Origin: Pasteurella dagmatis
GTDB taxonomy: Bacteria; Pseudomonadota; Gammaproteobacteria; Enterobacterales; Pasteurellaceae
DNA length: 64,000 nt
Assembly (NCBI RefSeq): GCF_900186835.1
Contig: NZ_LT906448.1
Span: forward strand, 1,781,501-1,845,500
Reading direction: 5' to 3'
Shown: piece after piece, positions 38,003 through 48,533 of the stretch
How positions within the stretch are numbered: position 1 is the stretch's first letter
How the letters are laid out: each line of letters opens with the position of its first letter
Notes under the pieces: generated by a model
What the model was told of the DNA's origin: nothing
Databases searched by the model: none
The model's input: the letters and a program-made list of their open reading frames with translations, nothing else
Translations under genes and position numbers: made by a program

Positions 38003-38848
38003 TTAAAAATTGACCGCACTTTTGAGTTTTTTCAGTGCATTAGTTTCTAATTGGCGAACACGTTCTGCAGAAATATTGTATTTCGCAGCTAAGTCTTGCA
38101 AGGTTGCCTTGTTATCATCTAACCAACGAGATTTGATGATATCTAAACTACGTTCATCTAAGCCTTCTAATGCAACACTTAATTGCTCGGTTGCTTGTGT
38201 TTCATAATTTTCGTCTTCTAATTCAGCCGCAAAGTTAGATCCTTTATCTTCCAAATATAATGCCGGCGAGTAAGTTTCTTCGCTGTCATCTGTTGGTAAG
38301 TCAAAGGCGACATCAGAGCCTGTCATTCGTGATTCCATTTCCATCACATCTTCAGGGGTAACTCCTAACTCATTCGCAACCATTTCAACTTCGTTTTCGT
38401 TAAACCAACCTAAACGTTGTTTTGTTTTACGTAGATTAAAGAATAATTTGCGTTGTGCTTTTGTGGTTGCCACTTTAACGATACGCCAGTTACGTAAGAC
38501 ATACTCATGAATTTCAGCTTTGATCCAATGCACCGCAAAAGAGACCAAACGCACGCCCACTTCTGGGTTGAAACGTTTAACTGCTTTCATCAGTCCAATG
38601 TTGCCCTCTTGAATTAAATCTGCTTGTGGAAGACCATAGCCTGAATATCCGCGAGCAACGTGGATAACAAAGCGAAGATGTGAAAGGATCAGTTTTTTCG
38701 CTGCCTCCAAATCTTCTTGATAATACAAACGTTCCGCTAATTCCTTTTCTTCCTCTGCGGTGAGCATTGGATATTCATTAGCGGCTCGGATGTAACCTTC
38801 TAAGCTGCCTTGTGGAACCAACATCATAGTTTGTGTTTCTTTATTCAT
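38003..38848 (-). CDS. rpoH: RNA polymerase sigma-32 (heat shock)
   Basis: 281-residue heat-shock sigma factor. Region 2 is [36 protein letters not shown]...[11 protein letters not shown] (about 55-120), the RpoH box is [10 protein letters not shown] (about 134-143), and region 4 ends in [19 protein letters not shown]. These distinguish it from RpoD and RpoS. The two genes downstream on the same strand begin after a terminator. In H. influenzae rpoH lies next to murB and narQ, as I recall; here several genes separate them. Confidence 0.97.
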   Translation of the reverse strand: MNKETQTMMLVPQGSLEGYIRAANEYPMLTAEEEKELAERLYYQEDLEAAKKLILSHLRFVIHVARGYSGYGLPQADLIQEGNIGLMKAVKRFNPEVGVRLVSFAVHWIKAEIHEYVLRNWRIVKVATTKAQRKLFFNLRKTKQRLGWFNENEVEMVANELGVTPEDVMEMESRMTGSDVAFDLPTDDSEETYSPALYLEDKGSNFAAELEDENYETQATEQLSVALEGLDERSLDIIKSRWLDDNKATLQDLAAKYNISAERVRQLETNALKKLKSAVNF

Positions 38849-38976
38849 TGCTTTCCTTCTTAACGATTAAGGTAAAATACCGAGCTAGTTATAGCATAAA
38901 ATCCAAACAAGCGCTATTTTTTCTATATTTGCTTTATTGGTCGAATATTAGACCATTTTCTTACACAAAAGTTCCA

Positions 38977-40376
38977 TTATAAGAAAGTAGCAATAGCTAA
39001 TACCCAAATAATACTGAAAACAGGCCCTAAAATACCAATGACGATTCCTCCTAAACGAAATTCTGCTTGTTTGATTAACCCTGTACTAAAAGCAATTGCA
39101 TTTGGTGGAGTTGAAACTGGTAAGAATAAGGCACAAGAAGCGCTTAATCCAATCACCAATGGTAAAATCATTGGTTTTACATCCGCACCACCAACCATAG
39201 CGAGTAACGATACTCCCATCGGAATTAAAATTGTCGTTGCTGCAGTATTACTCATAAAGTTAGATAAAATGACGGTAATAAATCCAAATAATACTAACAA
39301 CATAATAAAGCTCACTTGAATATGACTAATTTGCTCAACAAAATGTGCTGCAATACGTTGTTCTTCAATAGCAAGACCAAGTGCTAAGCCTCCAGCAACT
39401 AGCATTAGAGTATCCCAAGGTAATTTACGAATATCTTTTTCATTTAATACCCCCGTCATTGTCAAACCAACAATCGGTATACCTGAAGCAGCTGCCACTG
39501 GAATGCCAATCCATTTCGAAGTTAACCAACAGAATAATGTGACAGCTAAAATCACTAATACTACTAATACTATTGTTTTATGCAAAATTTCAACACGATT
39601 TGATTGCACTTTGGTCGTTTCTTGTAAAAAGCTAAAATCTAAGTTTTCCGTTTGACTCACTTCGTATTTTTTGACTAAGACTCTCCAAAAAATAAACAAT
39701 AACAAAATCGCTAAAGGTACACCAACAATCATCCATTCCAAAAATGAAATTGGATAACCTAATTTCTCTAAGGCACCCACTGCAATAGCATTAGGTGCAG
39801 AACCAATAATCGTACCCATTCCGCCAACAGAGGCAGCGGCAGGAATACCTAACAATAAGGCTTTGGATAAATTTGAACTGCTATCTAAACGAGTAAATAA
39901 AGGGCTAATGGTAGCAATCATCATTGCAGTAGTTGCGACATAGCTGCAGTCACCAACATTAATCCCCACAGCACATTGACAGGATTAGTTCCAAAAGTGG
40001 GTAACACAGCTTTTAATAGCAATAAATCTAATTTTGTTTTTTTCATTGCTTCAGCAAGAAAAAAACCTCCTAGAAATAGCCAAATAACACTATCGGACCA
40101 AGTTTGTAAGTATTGGATCGCATCATATGCTTCACTTTTACCCATCACAAGGACAAGAAAGCCAACAATCAATACACTGACAGAGAACGGTGGAATGGCT
40201 TCAGTCACCCATAAACATATGGCAAAGAAAAGTAAGAATAAAACGTAATTCTGTACTTTCGTAAAACTTGCATCTGAAAGTAAGAATGTCATCACTAAAG
40301 CAAACAGGATTGATGCGCAGAATAAAAGAAAATTTCTATTTTGGGTAATTCTAATAACTTGAGAAAATGAGTTCAT
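38977..40376 (-). pseudogene. Disrupted SLC13/DASS anion:sodium symporter
   Basis: Two overlapping minus-strand frames together encode one DASS (CitT/SdcS-like) transporter. The N-terminal part runs from MNSFSQVIRITQNRNF at 40376 to a stop at 39921, and the C-terminal part resumes as ATTAMMIATISPLF in another frame to 38977. At the junction (about 39936/39937) AMS runs straight into ATTAMM, where family members carry a segment of the type MFMSNT; a loss of about 19 bases accounts for both the missing residues and the observed frame shift. The second SNT motif (FMSNTAATTILIPMG) is intact. It would have carried dicarboxylates or citrate with sodium. Together about 467 residues. Confidence 0.85.
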
Positions 40377-40685
40377 ATCCGTGAATGACCTCATTAATAC
40401 CATCAGAACAGACTTGATTGTAATAAAAATATCTTATCCATAACCTGATCTTGTTCAAAGAATTAGCTTTTTTGTAATAACAAGGAAACAGAAATGTTGT
40501 TATGTAAAATGTAATATCTAAATTATGTTATGCATTTTCGACTAATGCTAAAAGCAACACATCTATCTTCTTGATGGGTATCCTAATGTGTAGAAAAGAA
40601 ATTGCATTAACGATTAAGCAAATCAGAACAACGACTTTCAAGTGACCCTGGTTATTCCCACCTAAAAGCCGTCAAAGTGCGGTTA
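40377..40685. promoter_or_regulatory. Upstream region of the DASS pseudogene
   Basis: 309 bases without a gene. CTGAT-CTTG-TTCAA (40445-40458) and TTGAT-TGTA-ATAAA (40414-40427) each fit the FNR site TTGATN4ATCAA at 8 of 10 positions, which would suit a C4-dicarboxylate transporter. An uptake signal lies at 40675. No clear terminator for tehA was found. Confidence 0.35.
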
Positions 40686-41645
40686 TTATTTAACGAAAAA
40701 TCGTTTACTGAAAATTAAATATAAGGTTGCTACAAATAATAGCCCAATGGTGAAATTTGCAAAGATAAACATCACTAAACCTAGCTTGGCAAAAAGTGGG
40801 GCAATTGAGCTTTGGTAAACAAATAAACCTACTTTCGCCATTGATGCTAAACCGAATGAGAATGCCCAAGCTGAAGGTGTGAAACCATTAACAAAAATCC
40901 AAGGCAATAAACGGACGAGAAAAAGCAGTTGTAATAAGCCATAACCAATCAGCATTTTTACAAACAAATCAATTTGCCCACCATTTACCGAAAGATAAGC
41001 TGAACAGCCTACAAATGCTGGAGCAAGCTGAATACCAATACCCATTCGCAAAGGCTCAGGAACTGGTTGCAAAGTCCGTAAACGCTGTAATACTGAAGGT
41101 TCAAGCATTACCCAAGAGAAAAATCCCGCCCCAAAAAAGAGCATCCCAAAATCATTGTAACCTAAATATCCCAGTGCTGTAGCACTCACAAAATTAGTCG
41201 CTACTGTAGGTAAGTAAATCACAGGCGTAGTAAATTCGGGTTGATGTGTGCCTCGCCACATTCCCGCAATATAATAGGTGGCGAATGCAAGCTGGCTCAC
41301 AATGCCAATAGCCATTAAGAAATAGCCAAATGACAAAGAATAAGGCATTGCACCAATCCCGACTAAGGTGGTAGTAATCGGAATTAAACTGACAAAGCTC
41401 CCAAGCAATTTATGCTGAAAATCCATTTTTGCTTGTTGAGGGAAACAAATCCATTTCCAAAGAAACGCTAAAATAAAGCAAACCCAGAGCACACTTGCAA
41501 GTAAAAATAAAACTTGATTAATTTCTAATGAAAAATCCCACACGGGTATCGCATAATGCCACGCTAAACTTAGCGCAGATAATCCAAGTACAATGCCAAA
41601 ATAATTGATTGGAATAGGAAATGGTTTTGTATTTACATCTGTCAT
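40686..41645 (-). CDS. tehA: TehA-type (SLAC1-family) anion channel
   Basis: 319-residue membrane protein with ten hydrophobic segments in the TDT/SLAC1 family, similar in length and pattern to H. influenzae TehA, for which a structure of the trimeric anion channel exists. FPIPINYFGIVLGLSALSLAW starts the first segment. The name comes from tellurite resistance, but no tehB is adjacent. Its start overlaps the end of the DUF2322-like gene by four bases, so the two are translated in tandem. It is last in the run from narQ. Confidence 0.85.
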   Translation of the reverse strand: MTDVNTKPFPIPINYFGIVLGLSALSLAWHYAIPVWDFSLEINQVLFLLASVLWVCFILAFLWKWICFPQQAKMDFQHKLLGSFVSLIPITTTLVGIGAMPYSLSFGYFLMAIGIVSQLAFATYYIAGMWRGTHQPEFTTPVIYLPTVATNFVSATALGYLGYNDFGMLFFGAGFFSWVMLEPSVLQRLRTLQPVPEPLRMGIGIQLAPAFVGCSAYLSVNGGQIDLFVKMLIGYGLLQLLFLVRLLPWIFVNGFTPSAWAFSFGLASMAKVGLFVYQSSIAPLFAKLGLVMFIFANFTIGLLFVATLYLIFSKRFFVK

Positions 41646-41953
41646 TTTTGGAGTACTAACTGATAGTTAAGATTGTTCTCAATAACATGGAATAGAAGAT
41701 CAATATTGGGGTGTTTCCCCACATTAAATTTGGCATCTTCTGTATGTTCAGCAAAAAGCTGTAAGCCTTTCTGCGCGGAAGTGCGGTCTAATTTTCCATT
41801 AAATTCTTCTGCTAATGCATTGTACACACGTAATGATCCCAATTTTCCCTCAATAGCAGGAATATGGTGTACTTGTGTATCGCCATGCATTACGGCTAAG
41901 CCAGAAAGATGCTCAATGCTCGGCAGTGTGTCTAAAATTGTCTTAAAATCCAT
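41642..41953 (-). CDS. DUF2322-like protein
   Basis: 103-residue soluble protein of unknown role. The pattern MDFKTILDTLPSIEHLSGLAVMHG... with HHIPAIEGKLGSLRVYNAL resembles the DUF2322 family, from memory of that family. No membrane segment or signal peptide was seen. It lies 12 bases after murB and overlaps tehA by four bases. An uptake signal lies inside (41779). Confidence 0.65.
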   Translation of the reverse strand: MDFKTILDTLPSIEHLSGLAVMHGDTQVHHIPAIEGKLGSLRVYNALAEEFNGKLDRTSAQKGLQLFAEHTEDAKFNVGKHPNIDLLFHVIENNLNYQLVLQK

Positions 41954-41965
41954 AAATTACCTCAT

Positions 41966-42991
41966 TTAACTGATTGCTTTTTCACTATCAACCTCACCTT
42001 CTGCACCAATAAAACGCACTTCAGGCTGTAACCACACATCAAAGCGTTGAGCCACTTTTTGACGGATGTGATGGGCTAATTCTACTACATCTGAACCTGT
42101 TGCATTACCTGTATTAATAATTACTAACGCTTGCTGTTGATGCACTGCCGCACCTCCGATTTGATAGCCTTTTAAGCCACATTGATCAATCAGCCAACCC
42201 GCTGCTAATTTCACCGTTCCATCAGCTTGTGGGAAGTTCGGCATTGTTGGGTATTCATCAATAAGGCTATCAAAATGTGCTTGTGACACCACTGGATTCT
42301 TAAAGAAGCTGCCTGCATTACCAAAGACTTTTGGATCAGGTAATTTACTTCTACGAACAGCACACACTTCATCAAAAATTTGTTGAGAAGTGACCGCACT
42401 TTCATCAAAATTCGCCAACGAGCCATATTTTAATACGGGTTTCCATGCTTTTGCCAGTTTCAAACCAATGGCAATAATTACATAACCTTGCACATAATCA
42501 CGCTTAAAAATGCTATCGCGATAAGCAAATTGGCATTCCTCATTGCTTAAACGAAAAACCTCACCAGTGATTAAATTTAAAACATCGACATAATCACACA
42601 CATCTTTAAATTCAACACCATATGCACCGATATTCTGAATAGGCGCAGAACCTGCACAGCCTGGGATCAACGCAAGGTTTTCCAAACCATAAATCCCCTG
42701 CGCTAAGCTCCATTCTACTAACTTGTGCCAATTCTCACCGCCTTTCACATCTATATAATGAAAATCATCATCTTCACGATGATTAATGCCCAACAAATGA
42801 TTAATTAGCACAGTACCGTTAAAATCTTGTAAGAATAAGACATTACTGCCTTCTCCCAAAAACAGCACAGGCTGTTGGATTGCCTGACATTCATCCCATT
42901 GCTGTTTCAAGTGTTCAGGATTCGTAATTTCAACAATTTTTTGTGCATTCGCAGGCAATGAAAATGTATGAAAAGTCTTTAAGCTCTGCAT
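41966..42991 (-). CDS. murB: UDP-N-acetylenolpyruvoylglucosamine reductase
   Basis: 341-residue flavoenzyme that reduces UDP-GlcNAc-enolpyruvate to UDP-MurNAc, the second step of peptidoglycan precursor synthesis. FAD-binding motifs are [11 protein letters not shown] (about residue 45) and [20 protein letters not shown]; the catalytic serine lies in [13 protein letters not shown], and the late QPEVRFIG carries the catalytic glutamate. This is the type I (E. coli-like) MurB. It is downstream of narQ and the peptidase remnant. Confidence 0.96.
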   Translation of the reverse strand: MQSLKTFHTFSLPANAQKIVEITNPEHLKQQWDECQAIQQPVLFLGEGSNVLFLQDFNGTVLINHLLGINHREDDDFHYIDVKGGENWHKLVEWSLAQGIYGLENLALIPGCAGSAPIQNIGAYGVEFKDVCDYVDVLNLITGEVFRLSNEECQFAYRDSIFKRDYVQGYVIIAIGLKLAKAWKPVLKYGSLANFDESAVTSQQIFDEVCAVRRSKLPDPKVFGNAGSFFKNPVVSQAHFDSLIDEYPTMPNFPQADGTVKLAAGWLIDQCGLKGYQIGGAAVHQQQALVIINTGNATGSDVVELAHHIRQKVAQRFDVWLQPEVRFIGAEGEVDSEKAIS

Positions 42992-42994
42992 AGT

Positions 42995-43252
42995 TTATCC
43001 TTGAATTTTTGTCTTTATTGTAACAAGATCCGCATCCACGATGATGGCTTGTTCATTAGTAATTGGTATTAAATGTAATGTAGTAGAGTAAGTATCAACC
43101 ATATTTTTTGCTGCCTCTACATAAAATGTCACTTCTTCAACTTTGCTCGCAGTAGGAATAAAAGCAACTTTTTTACCCCTAAGTTCTCCCATAAACTCAC
43201 TGAATAAATCAATGACATTTGCAAAAGAAGAGGATAAAAATAATTTACTCAT
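42995..43252 (-). pseudogene. Internally deleted peptidase E-like (class I glutaminase-like) gene
   Basis: 85 residues that look like the two ends of a protein of about 200. Residues 1-49 (LFLSSSFANVI...GKKVAFIPTASKVEEVTFYVEAAK) match the start of peptidase E/S51-like proteins, and residues 53-85 (DTYSTTLHLIPITNEQAIIVDAD) look like the C terminus of that family. The middle, with the GGN and GxSAG motifs and the catalytic serine, is missing but the frame is kept, so the junction is near 43095-43110. GGAG in the end of narQ precedes the ATG, which starts one base after the narQ stop. It is probably translated but inactive as a peptidase. Confidence 0.7.
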
Positions 43253-43253
43253 T

Positions 43254-44957
43254 TTAAACTCCGAGGTGATTTAACGTCAGTGTCACTTCAGTGCCACCTG
43301 AAGTGCGGTTCGAAATTTTTAAATTTGCTTTTAGCTGTGTAGCACGCTCATTCATAATATTAAGCCCGTAATGTCCATCAGGCTCTTCTAAACTTGGGAT
43401 CCCCACCCCATCATCACGCACAATCAATTCATATTCACCATCTTCGTTAGTGTGTGCAATGACTTCTATCAAACTTCCTTTGGAATGTTTAATTGCATTT
43501 AATACTGACTCACGCACAATTTGTAACACGTGAACTAATTGTTGTGCACTAAAACTTTGTGAAGGCAATGAACATTGCACTGTCATTTGCATATCCGTTT
43601 GTCCACGTAAAGACTCTACCACCTGCTCTAATGCAAGCTTCAGATTTGCCTCTTGTACCGTCAAGCGGAATGTTGCTAATAATTCACGCAATTGCACATA
43701 ACCATCGCGCAGTGCCTGCTCAAAACTAGCAATGATAGAAAGGCTTTTTTCTTTAGCCGATTCATCTTCTCTTTCTAAATTGTGTTTTAACAAGGTCAAC
43801 TGAATTTGTAAAAATGCCAGTACTTGTGCTAATGAATCGTGTAATTCTCTAGCAATAATGGAACGTTCTTCCATTAACAATAGCTGTTGTTGTTGGCGCT
43901 GTGTTTTATGGAAATATAAGGTTCGACTTAATATTTGTGCGATATTGCGCATAGTACGAGGATCTGGGCAAGGTAATCCTGCTTGCCAATAAAATACAGC
44001 TAATTTATCGTTTTCAATCGTTAACACTACTTCTTGGCAATCTAAATTCGTTTGTTGCTCACCAAAAGTTAAATCCCAATGTTCTGCACCATCCACAACT
44101 AACGAAATATAACGTAAATGCTCACTAACAAAGATGTTTTTTAACACATCTCTTAAAATCAGTTCATCGACACTATTTGTCGTTAATTGCTGCGAACTTT
44201 CATATAACATCGTCAAAGAGCGGTTAGTTTGACGTAACTTTTGCGTTTTTTCATTCACGCTTTTCTCTAATGAAGAATACAATTTGCCTAGCTCATTTGA
44301 CATTTGCGTAAATGCGCTCGCCAAATTCCCTAATTCATTGTCCTTCTTGGTGTCTAGTTTAACGTGATTAAATTGACGCATTTGAACTTGAATGCTGGCA
44401 CGAGTGAGTTGTTCTAAAGGCATTACCACTTGTTTACGAGCATACCAAATCACATAAGAGACCATTACCACGATAAACAACATTGAAATTGAAATAATTA
44501 AGACTGCAATAATCCACTTTTTCTCGGCAAATCGCTGCAAAGTAAAGACAAATTTATCCACTTGTGCTACATAATCTGTAATTTCACGTTGGTAAGCCGA
44601 AATATTATTATCTTGCGCATAGGCTTCCATTACTTGCCAGCGTTTAATTAAGTTATGGTACGATACTTTCACTTCATTCGAAGCAAACCATTGGCGATCA
44701 ATATCTGCTAAAGGAGAAGAATGTAAACTGAGACGATATAAACGCAGTCTATTTTCTACAGCTTCAGGTTGATGCTCTAATTCATTTAGTAAACGATAAC
44801 TCTGCATCCGCAACGAGCCTGACACATTAATTGACTCCGCATCAGATTTATTACTTGCCATAATAATTAAGCTCAATGAAGCAATTACACCTGCAAAAAT
44901 GATGATGATAAAGAGATAATTTGCAATTTTAGTCGATACGGAATTTTTAATTTTCAC
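43254..44957 (-). CDS. narQ: Nitrate/nitrite sensor histidine kinase
   Basis: 567-residue two-component sensor of the NarX/NarQ type. An N-terminal TM, the P-box-like nitrate-binding helix with SGSLRMQSYRLLNEL (about residue 45), a second TM (about 155-175), HAMP, a GAF-like region, and the HPK7 kinase core with histidine in ELHDSLAQVLAFLQIQ, ending in the ATPase motifs VRESVLNAIKHSKG and VRDDGVGIP. It would phosphorylate NarP, which is not in this window. The nap operon, a likely target, starts about 200 bases away on the other strand. Confidence 0.93.
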   Translation of the reverse strand: MKIKNSVSTKIANYLFIIIIFAGVIASLSLIIMASNKSDAESINVSGSLRMQSYRLLNELEHQPEAVENRLRLYRLSLHSSPLADIDRQWFASNEVKVSYHNLIKRWQVMEAYAQDNNISAYQREITDYVAQVDKFVFTLQRFAEKKWIIAVLIISISMLFIVVMVSYVIWYARKQVVMPLEQLTRASIQVQMRQFNHVKLDTKKDNELGNLASAFTQMSNELGKLYSSLEKSVNEKTQKLRQTNRSLTMLYESSQQLTTNSVDELILRDVLKNIFVSEHLRYISLVVDGAEHWDLTFGEQQTNLDCQEVVLTIENDKLAVFYWQAGLPCPDPRTMRNIAQILSRTLYFHKTQRQQQQLLLMEERSIIARELHDSLAQVLAFLQIQLTLLKHNLEREDESAKEKSLSIIASFEQALRDGYVQLRELLATFRLTVQEANLKLALEQVVESLRGQTDMQMTVQCSLPSQSFSAQQLVHVLQIVRESVLNAIKHSKGSLIEVIAHTNEDGEYELIVRDDGVGIPSLEEPDGHYGLNIMNERATQLKANLKISNRTSGGTEVTLTLNHLGV

Positions 44958-45032
44958 AAGTCAATTTCCTGCCCAAATTTCATATATTCAGTGTAACAAA
45001 AAAACGTAGTAATTTTTACTTTCTAGCAAAAT

Positions 45033-45125
45033 TTGATCTAGCACAAGAAAACCACGAATTTTCAGCCATCTTCCAGTGAAATACCCAATTAGGGGAGTAT
45101 GAATTTTGAACCAGCAGTTGATAAT
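45033..45125 (+). promoter_or_regulatory. nap operon control region (FNR- and NarP-like sites)
   Basis: TTGAT-CTAG-CACAA (45033-45046) matches the FNR site at 8 of 10 positions. TACCCAA and GGGAGTA at 45082-45099 form an inverted pair like the NarP heptamer TACYYMT. A -10-like GATAAT (45120-45125) would put the heptamers near -41.5. Assignments rest on resemblance and on the regulation of nap in E. coli and H. influenzae. Confidence 0.5.
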
Positions 45126-45161
45126 GCGAGATCTAAATAAAGGTAGAATAAGGAACTTGTA

Positions 45162-45710
45162 ATGGCTGTTGAAAACTTACCTCGTCGCAATTTTTTACGT
45201 GGGCAGTTTTTCACTTCACTACAATCGGACCAAATAAAGCAACAAGGTTTTAATGGGATTCGTCCCCCTTGGGCAGTTAACAATACCCTCTTTATCCAAA
45301 ATTGCACCCGCTGTGATGCTTGTATTCAAGCTTGCGAAACGAAAATTCTAATAAAAGGCAAGGGTGGATTTCCAGAAATTCAATTTAATCGCGGTGAATG
45401 CACCTTTTGCCAAAAATGTGTTGAAGTTTGTCAGCAACCTGTGTTTAGACCACTCAGTGAACTGGCTTGGGCGCACAAAGTGGAAATTACTGCTAGTTGC
45501 TTAACGCATAAATCAGTCGAGTGTCGAAGCTGTGAAGATAGTTGTGAAATGCGTGCAATTCGTTTTAAACGATTATTAGGACAAGTTTCACAGCCTACCT
45601 TAGATTTGGATAGCTGTAATGGCTGTGGTGCTTGTATAAAAGGCTGCCCCGTTTCTGCAATTAAAGTGTTATGTATTACACCAAACGAATTGGACACAAA
45701 AAATGATTGA
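45162..45710 (+). CDS. napF: Ferredoxin-type protein NapF
   Basis: 182-residue cytoplasmic iron-sulfur protein that helps maturation of NapA. Three or four ferredoxin-like cysteine groups are visible: CTRCDACIQACE, CTFCQKCVEVC and CNGCGACIKGCPVSA, with an extra CRSCEDSCEM group. First gene of napFDAGHBC; AGGAA precedes the ATG. The 3' end overlaps napD. Confidence 0.94.
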   Translation: MAVENLPRRNFLRGQFFTSLQSDQIKQQGFNGIRPPWAVNNTLFIQNCTRCDACIQACETKILIKGKGGFPEIQFNRGECTFCQKCVEVCQQPVFRPLSELAWAHKVEITASCLTHKSVECRSCEDSCEMRAIRFKRLLGQVSQPTLDLDSCNGCGACIKGCPVSAIKVLCITPNELDTKND

Positions 45711-45978
45711 AACTATCACAATGGAAAATGCAAAAGACTGGCATGTATGTGGGTTAATTGTACAAATAAATCCAGACAAAATGGAAGCAATTCAGACCGC
45801 ACTTTTAGCAATGCCGAATACCGAAATTCCAGCGTTTGATGCACAGAAAGGTAAGCTAGTTGTCGTAATGCAATCTCATGACAAACATGTATTACACGAG
45901 CAAATGGAAGCATCAAGAGATATTGATGGTGTAATTGATGTATCGCTGGTTTACCATCAGCAAGATGAAAACGAATAA
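45703..45978 (+). CDS. napD: NapD chaperone
   Basis: 91-residue cytoplasmic chaperone that binds the twin-arginine signal peptide of NapA and prevents early export. The beta-alpha-beta pattern WHVCGLIVQINPDKMEAIQTAL and the late DIDGVIDVSLVYHQ fit NapD. The ATG at 45703 overlaps the napF stop; 45721 is an alternative. An uptake signal lies inside. Confidence 0.92.
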   Translation: MIETITMENAKDWHVCGLIVQINPDKMEAIQTALLAMPNTEIPAFDAQKGKLVVVMQSHDKHVLHEQMEASRDIDGVIDVSLVYHQQDENE

Positions 45979-46017
45979 AACACAATGGTTCAAGACAAAT
46001 ATAGTGGGGGAAACGCT

Positions 46018-48510
46018 ATGAATGTGAATTTAAGTCGTCGTGACTTTATGAAAACCAATGCTGCGGTTGCTGCTGCAACTGTGGCGGGTTTAGCTATTCC
46101 AGTACAAAACGTGGAAGCAGCAACAGATACAACTATAAAATGGGACAAAGCACCTTGCCGTTTCTGTGGTACTGGTTGTAGCGTTTTAGTAGGTACACAA
46201 AATGGCCGTGTAGTAGCATCTCAAGGTGACCCAGACGCAGAAGTAAACCGTGGTTTAAACTGTATCAAAGGCTATTTCTTACCCAAAATTATGTATGGTA
46301 AAGACCGTTTAACATCACCAATGTTACGCATGAAGAATGGTAAGTTTGATAAAAACGGCGAATTCACACCTATTTCTTGGGATCAAGCCTTTACCATCAT
46401 GGCAGAGAAATTCAAAAAAGCGTTGAAAGAAAAAGGTCCGAACGGTGCTGGTATGTTCACCTCTGGTCAGTCAACAATTTTTGAAGGTATAGCAAAATCA
46501 AAATTATTCAAGGCAGGCTTACGCTCAAATAACATTGATCCAAACGCACGTCACTGTATGGCATCAGCAGCTGTTGCGTTTATGCGAACTTTCGGTATGG
46601 ATGAACCAATGGGTTGTTATGATGACATAGAAAAAGCAGATGCTTTCGTACTTTGGGGCTCAAATATGGCAGAAATGCACCCAATTTTATGGTCACGTAT
46701 TTCTGATCGTCGTTTATCTCACCCACATGTAAAAGTTGCTGTCCTTTCTACTTTTGAGCATCGTTCATTTGAACTGGCAGATTTAGGTGTCATCTTCAAG
46801 CCTCAATCAGATTTAGCAATCATGAACTACATTGCAAATTATTTGATTGAGCACAATGCACTTGATAACGACTTTATCCAAAAACACACTAAGTTTAAAC
46901 GTGGTGAAACCGATATAGGTTACGGATTACGTGAAACTCACGAGCTAGAAAAAGCAGCGAAAAATGTGAAAACTGCTGGCAAAATGCACGATAGTGATTT
47001 TGAAGAATATAAAAAACTCGTTGCTCCATACACGCTTGAAAAAGCACACGAAATTTCTGGTGTACCAAAAGATCAGCTTGAAGCATTAGCGAAAATGTAT
47101 GCGGATCCAAAACTCAACATCGTATCTTTCTGGACAATGGGCTTTAACCAACATACTCGTGGTGTATGGGCGAACCACTTAATTTATAACATTCATTTAT
47201 TAACTGGCAAAATTTCAAAACCGGGCTGTGGTCCATTCTCATTAACAGGCCAACCATCCGCTTGTGGTACTGCACGTGAGGTGGGTACATTTGCACACCG
47301 CTTACCAGCAGATTTAGTGGTGACTAATCCAAAACATGTTGAAAAAGCAGAGAAGCTTTGGAAATTGCCAAAAGGTGTGATTCAAACACAAGTAGGTTAC
47401 CATGCTGTTGCACAAGACCGAGCCTTAAAAGATAAGAAAATGAATGTGTTATGGCAAATGTGTACCAATAACATGCAAGGTGGTCCAAACATTAATCAGG
47501 AGCGTTTTCCGGGTTGGCGTGATGAAGAAAACTTCATTATCGTTTCAGATCCTTATCCAACAGTTTCTGCATTAGCCGCAGACTTGATTTTACCAACCGC
47601 AATGTGGGTAGAAAAAGAAGGTGCTTATGGTAATGCTGAGCGTCGTACACAATTTTGGTATCAACAAGTGAAGGCTCCGGGTGAATCTAAATCTGATGTA
47701 TGGCAATTAGTTGAGTTTTCTAAATACTTTACTACTGATGAAATGTGGCCTGCAGAAGTCTTGGCTGCGAACCCTGAATATAAAGGGAAAACCCTTTATG
47801 AAGTGTTATTCCGCAATGGTCAAGTAGATAAATTCCAAGTCCCAACAGATAAGCCGGGTTATTTAAACGATGAAGCAGAACATTTCGGTTTCTATTTACA
47901 AAAAGGGTTATTTGAAGAATATGCTGTATTTGGTCGTGGTCATGGCCATGATTTAGCAGACTTTGAGGTATATCACAAAGCACGTGGTTTACGTTGGCCA
48001 GTGGTTGATGGTAAAGAAACTTTATGGCGTTATCGCGAAGGTTATGATCCATATGTGAAAGAGGGTGAAGGTGTAGCGTTCTATGGCTACCCTGATAAGC
48101 GTGCAATTATCTTAGCTGTGCCTTATGAGCCACCAGCAGAAGCACCTGATGCTGAATATGACTTATGGTTAAGTACAGGGCGAGTATTAGAACATTGGCA
48201 TACCGGTACAATGACTCGCCGTGTACCTGAATTACACCGTTCCTTCCCAAATAACTTGGTTTGGATGCACCCATTAGATGCGAAAGCACGTGGTTTACGT
48301 CATGGTGACAAAGTGAAAGTCACTTCACGTCGTGGTGAGATTATTTCTCACTTAGATACACGTGGTCGTAACAAAGTACCACAAGGCTTAGTGTACACCA
48401 CATTCTTTGATGCAGGTCAGTTAGCAAACTACTTAACATTAGATGCAACAGACCCGATTTCCAAAGAAACCGACTTCAAAAAATGTGCGGTCAAAGTGGA
48501 AAAAGCATAA
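46018..48510 (+). CDS. napA: Periplasmic nitrate reductase catalytic subunit
   Basis: 830-residue bis-MGD molybdenum enzyme that reduces nitrate to nitrite in the periplasm. A twin-arginine signal ([11 protein letters not shown]...) is followed by the [4Fe-4S] ligands CRFCGTGC...C (about residues 48-85) and the active-site molybdenum cysteine in [11 protein letters not shown] (about 180). The C-terminal molybdopterin-binding region is present. GGGGGAAA precedes the ATG at 46018; the frame is open upstream to 45985, but that start would bury the twin-arginine motif. Confidence 0.97.
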   Translation: MNVNLSRRDFMKTNAAVAAATVAGLAIPVQNVEAATDTTIKWDKAPCRFCGTGCSVLVGTQNGRVVASQGDPDAEVNRGLNCIKGYFLPKIMYGKDRLTSPMLRMKNGKFDKNGEFTPISWDQAFTIMAEKFKKALKEKGPNGAGMFTSGQSTIFEGIAKSKLFKAGLRSNNIDPNARHCMASAAVAFMRTFGMDEPMGCYDDIEKADAFVLWGSNMAEMHPILWSRISDRRLSHPHVKVAVLSTFEHRSFELADLGVIFKPQSDLAIMNYIANYLIEHNALDNDFIQKHTKFKRGETDIGYGLRETHELEKAAKNVKTAGKMHDSDFEEYKKLVAPYTLEKAHEISGVPKDQLEALAKMYADPKLNIVSFWTMGFNQHTRGVWANHLIYNIHLLTGKISKPGCGPFSLTGQPSACGTAREVGTFAHRLPADLVVTNPKHVEKAEKLWKLPKGVIQTQVGYHAVAQDRALKDKKMNVLWQMCTNNMQGGPNINQERFPGWRDEENFIIVSDPYPTVSALAADLILPTAMWVEKEGAYGNAERRTQFWYQQVKAPGESKSDVWQLVEFSKYFTTDEMWPAEVLAANPEYKGKTLYEVLFRNGQVDKFQVPTDKPGYLNDEAEHFGFYLQKGLFEEYAVFGRGHGHDLADFEVYHKARGLRWPVVDGKETLWRYREGYDPYVKEGEGVAFYGYPDKRAIILAVPYEPPAEAPDAEYDLWLSTGRVLEHWHTGTMTRRVPELHRSFPNNLVWMHPLDAKARGLRHGDKVKVTSRRGEIISHLDTRGRNKVPQGLVYTTFFDAGQLANYLTLDATDPISKETDFKKCAVKVEKA

Positions 48511-48533
48511 TCCGTTAAATTTAATGAGGAACG

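Noticed and set aside
40686-41645. tehB next to tehA (tellurite operon)
   Set aside because: No methyltransferase gene is adjacent.
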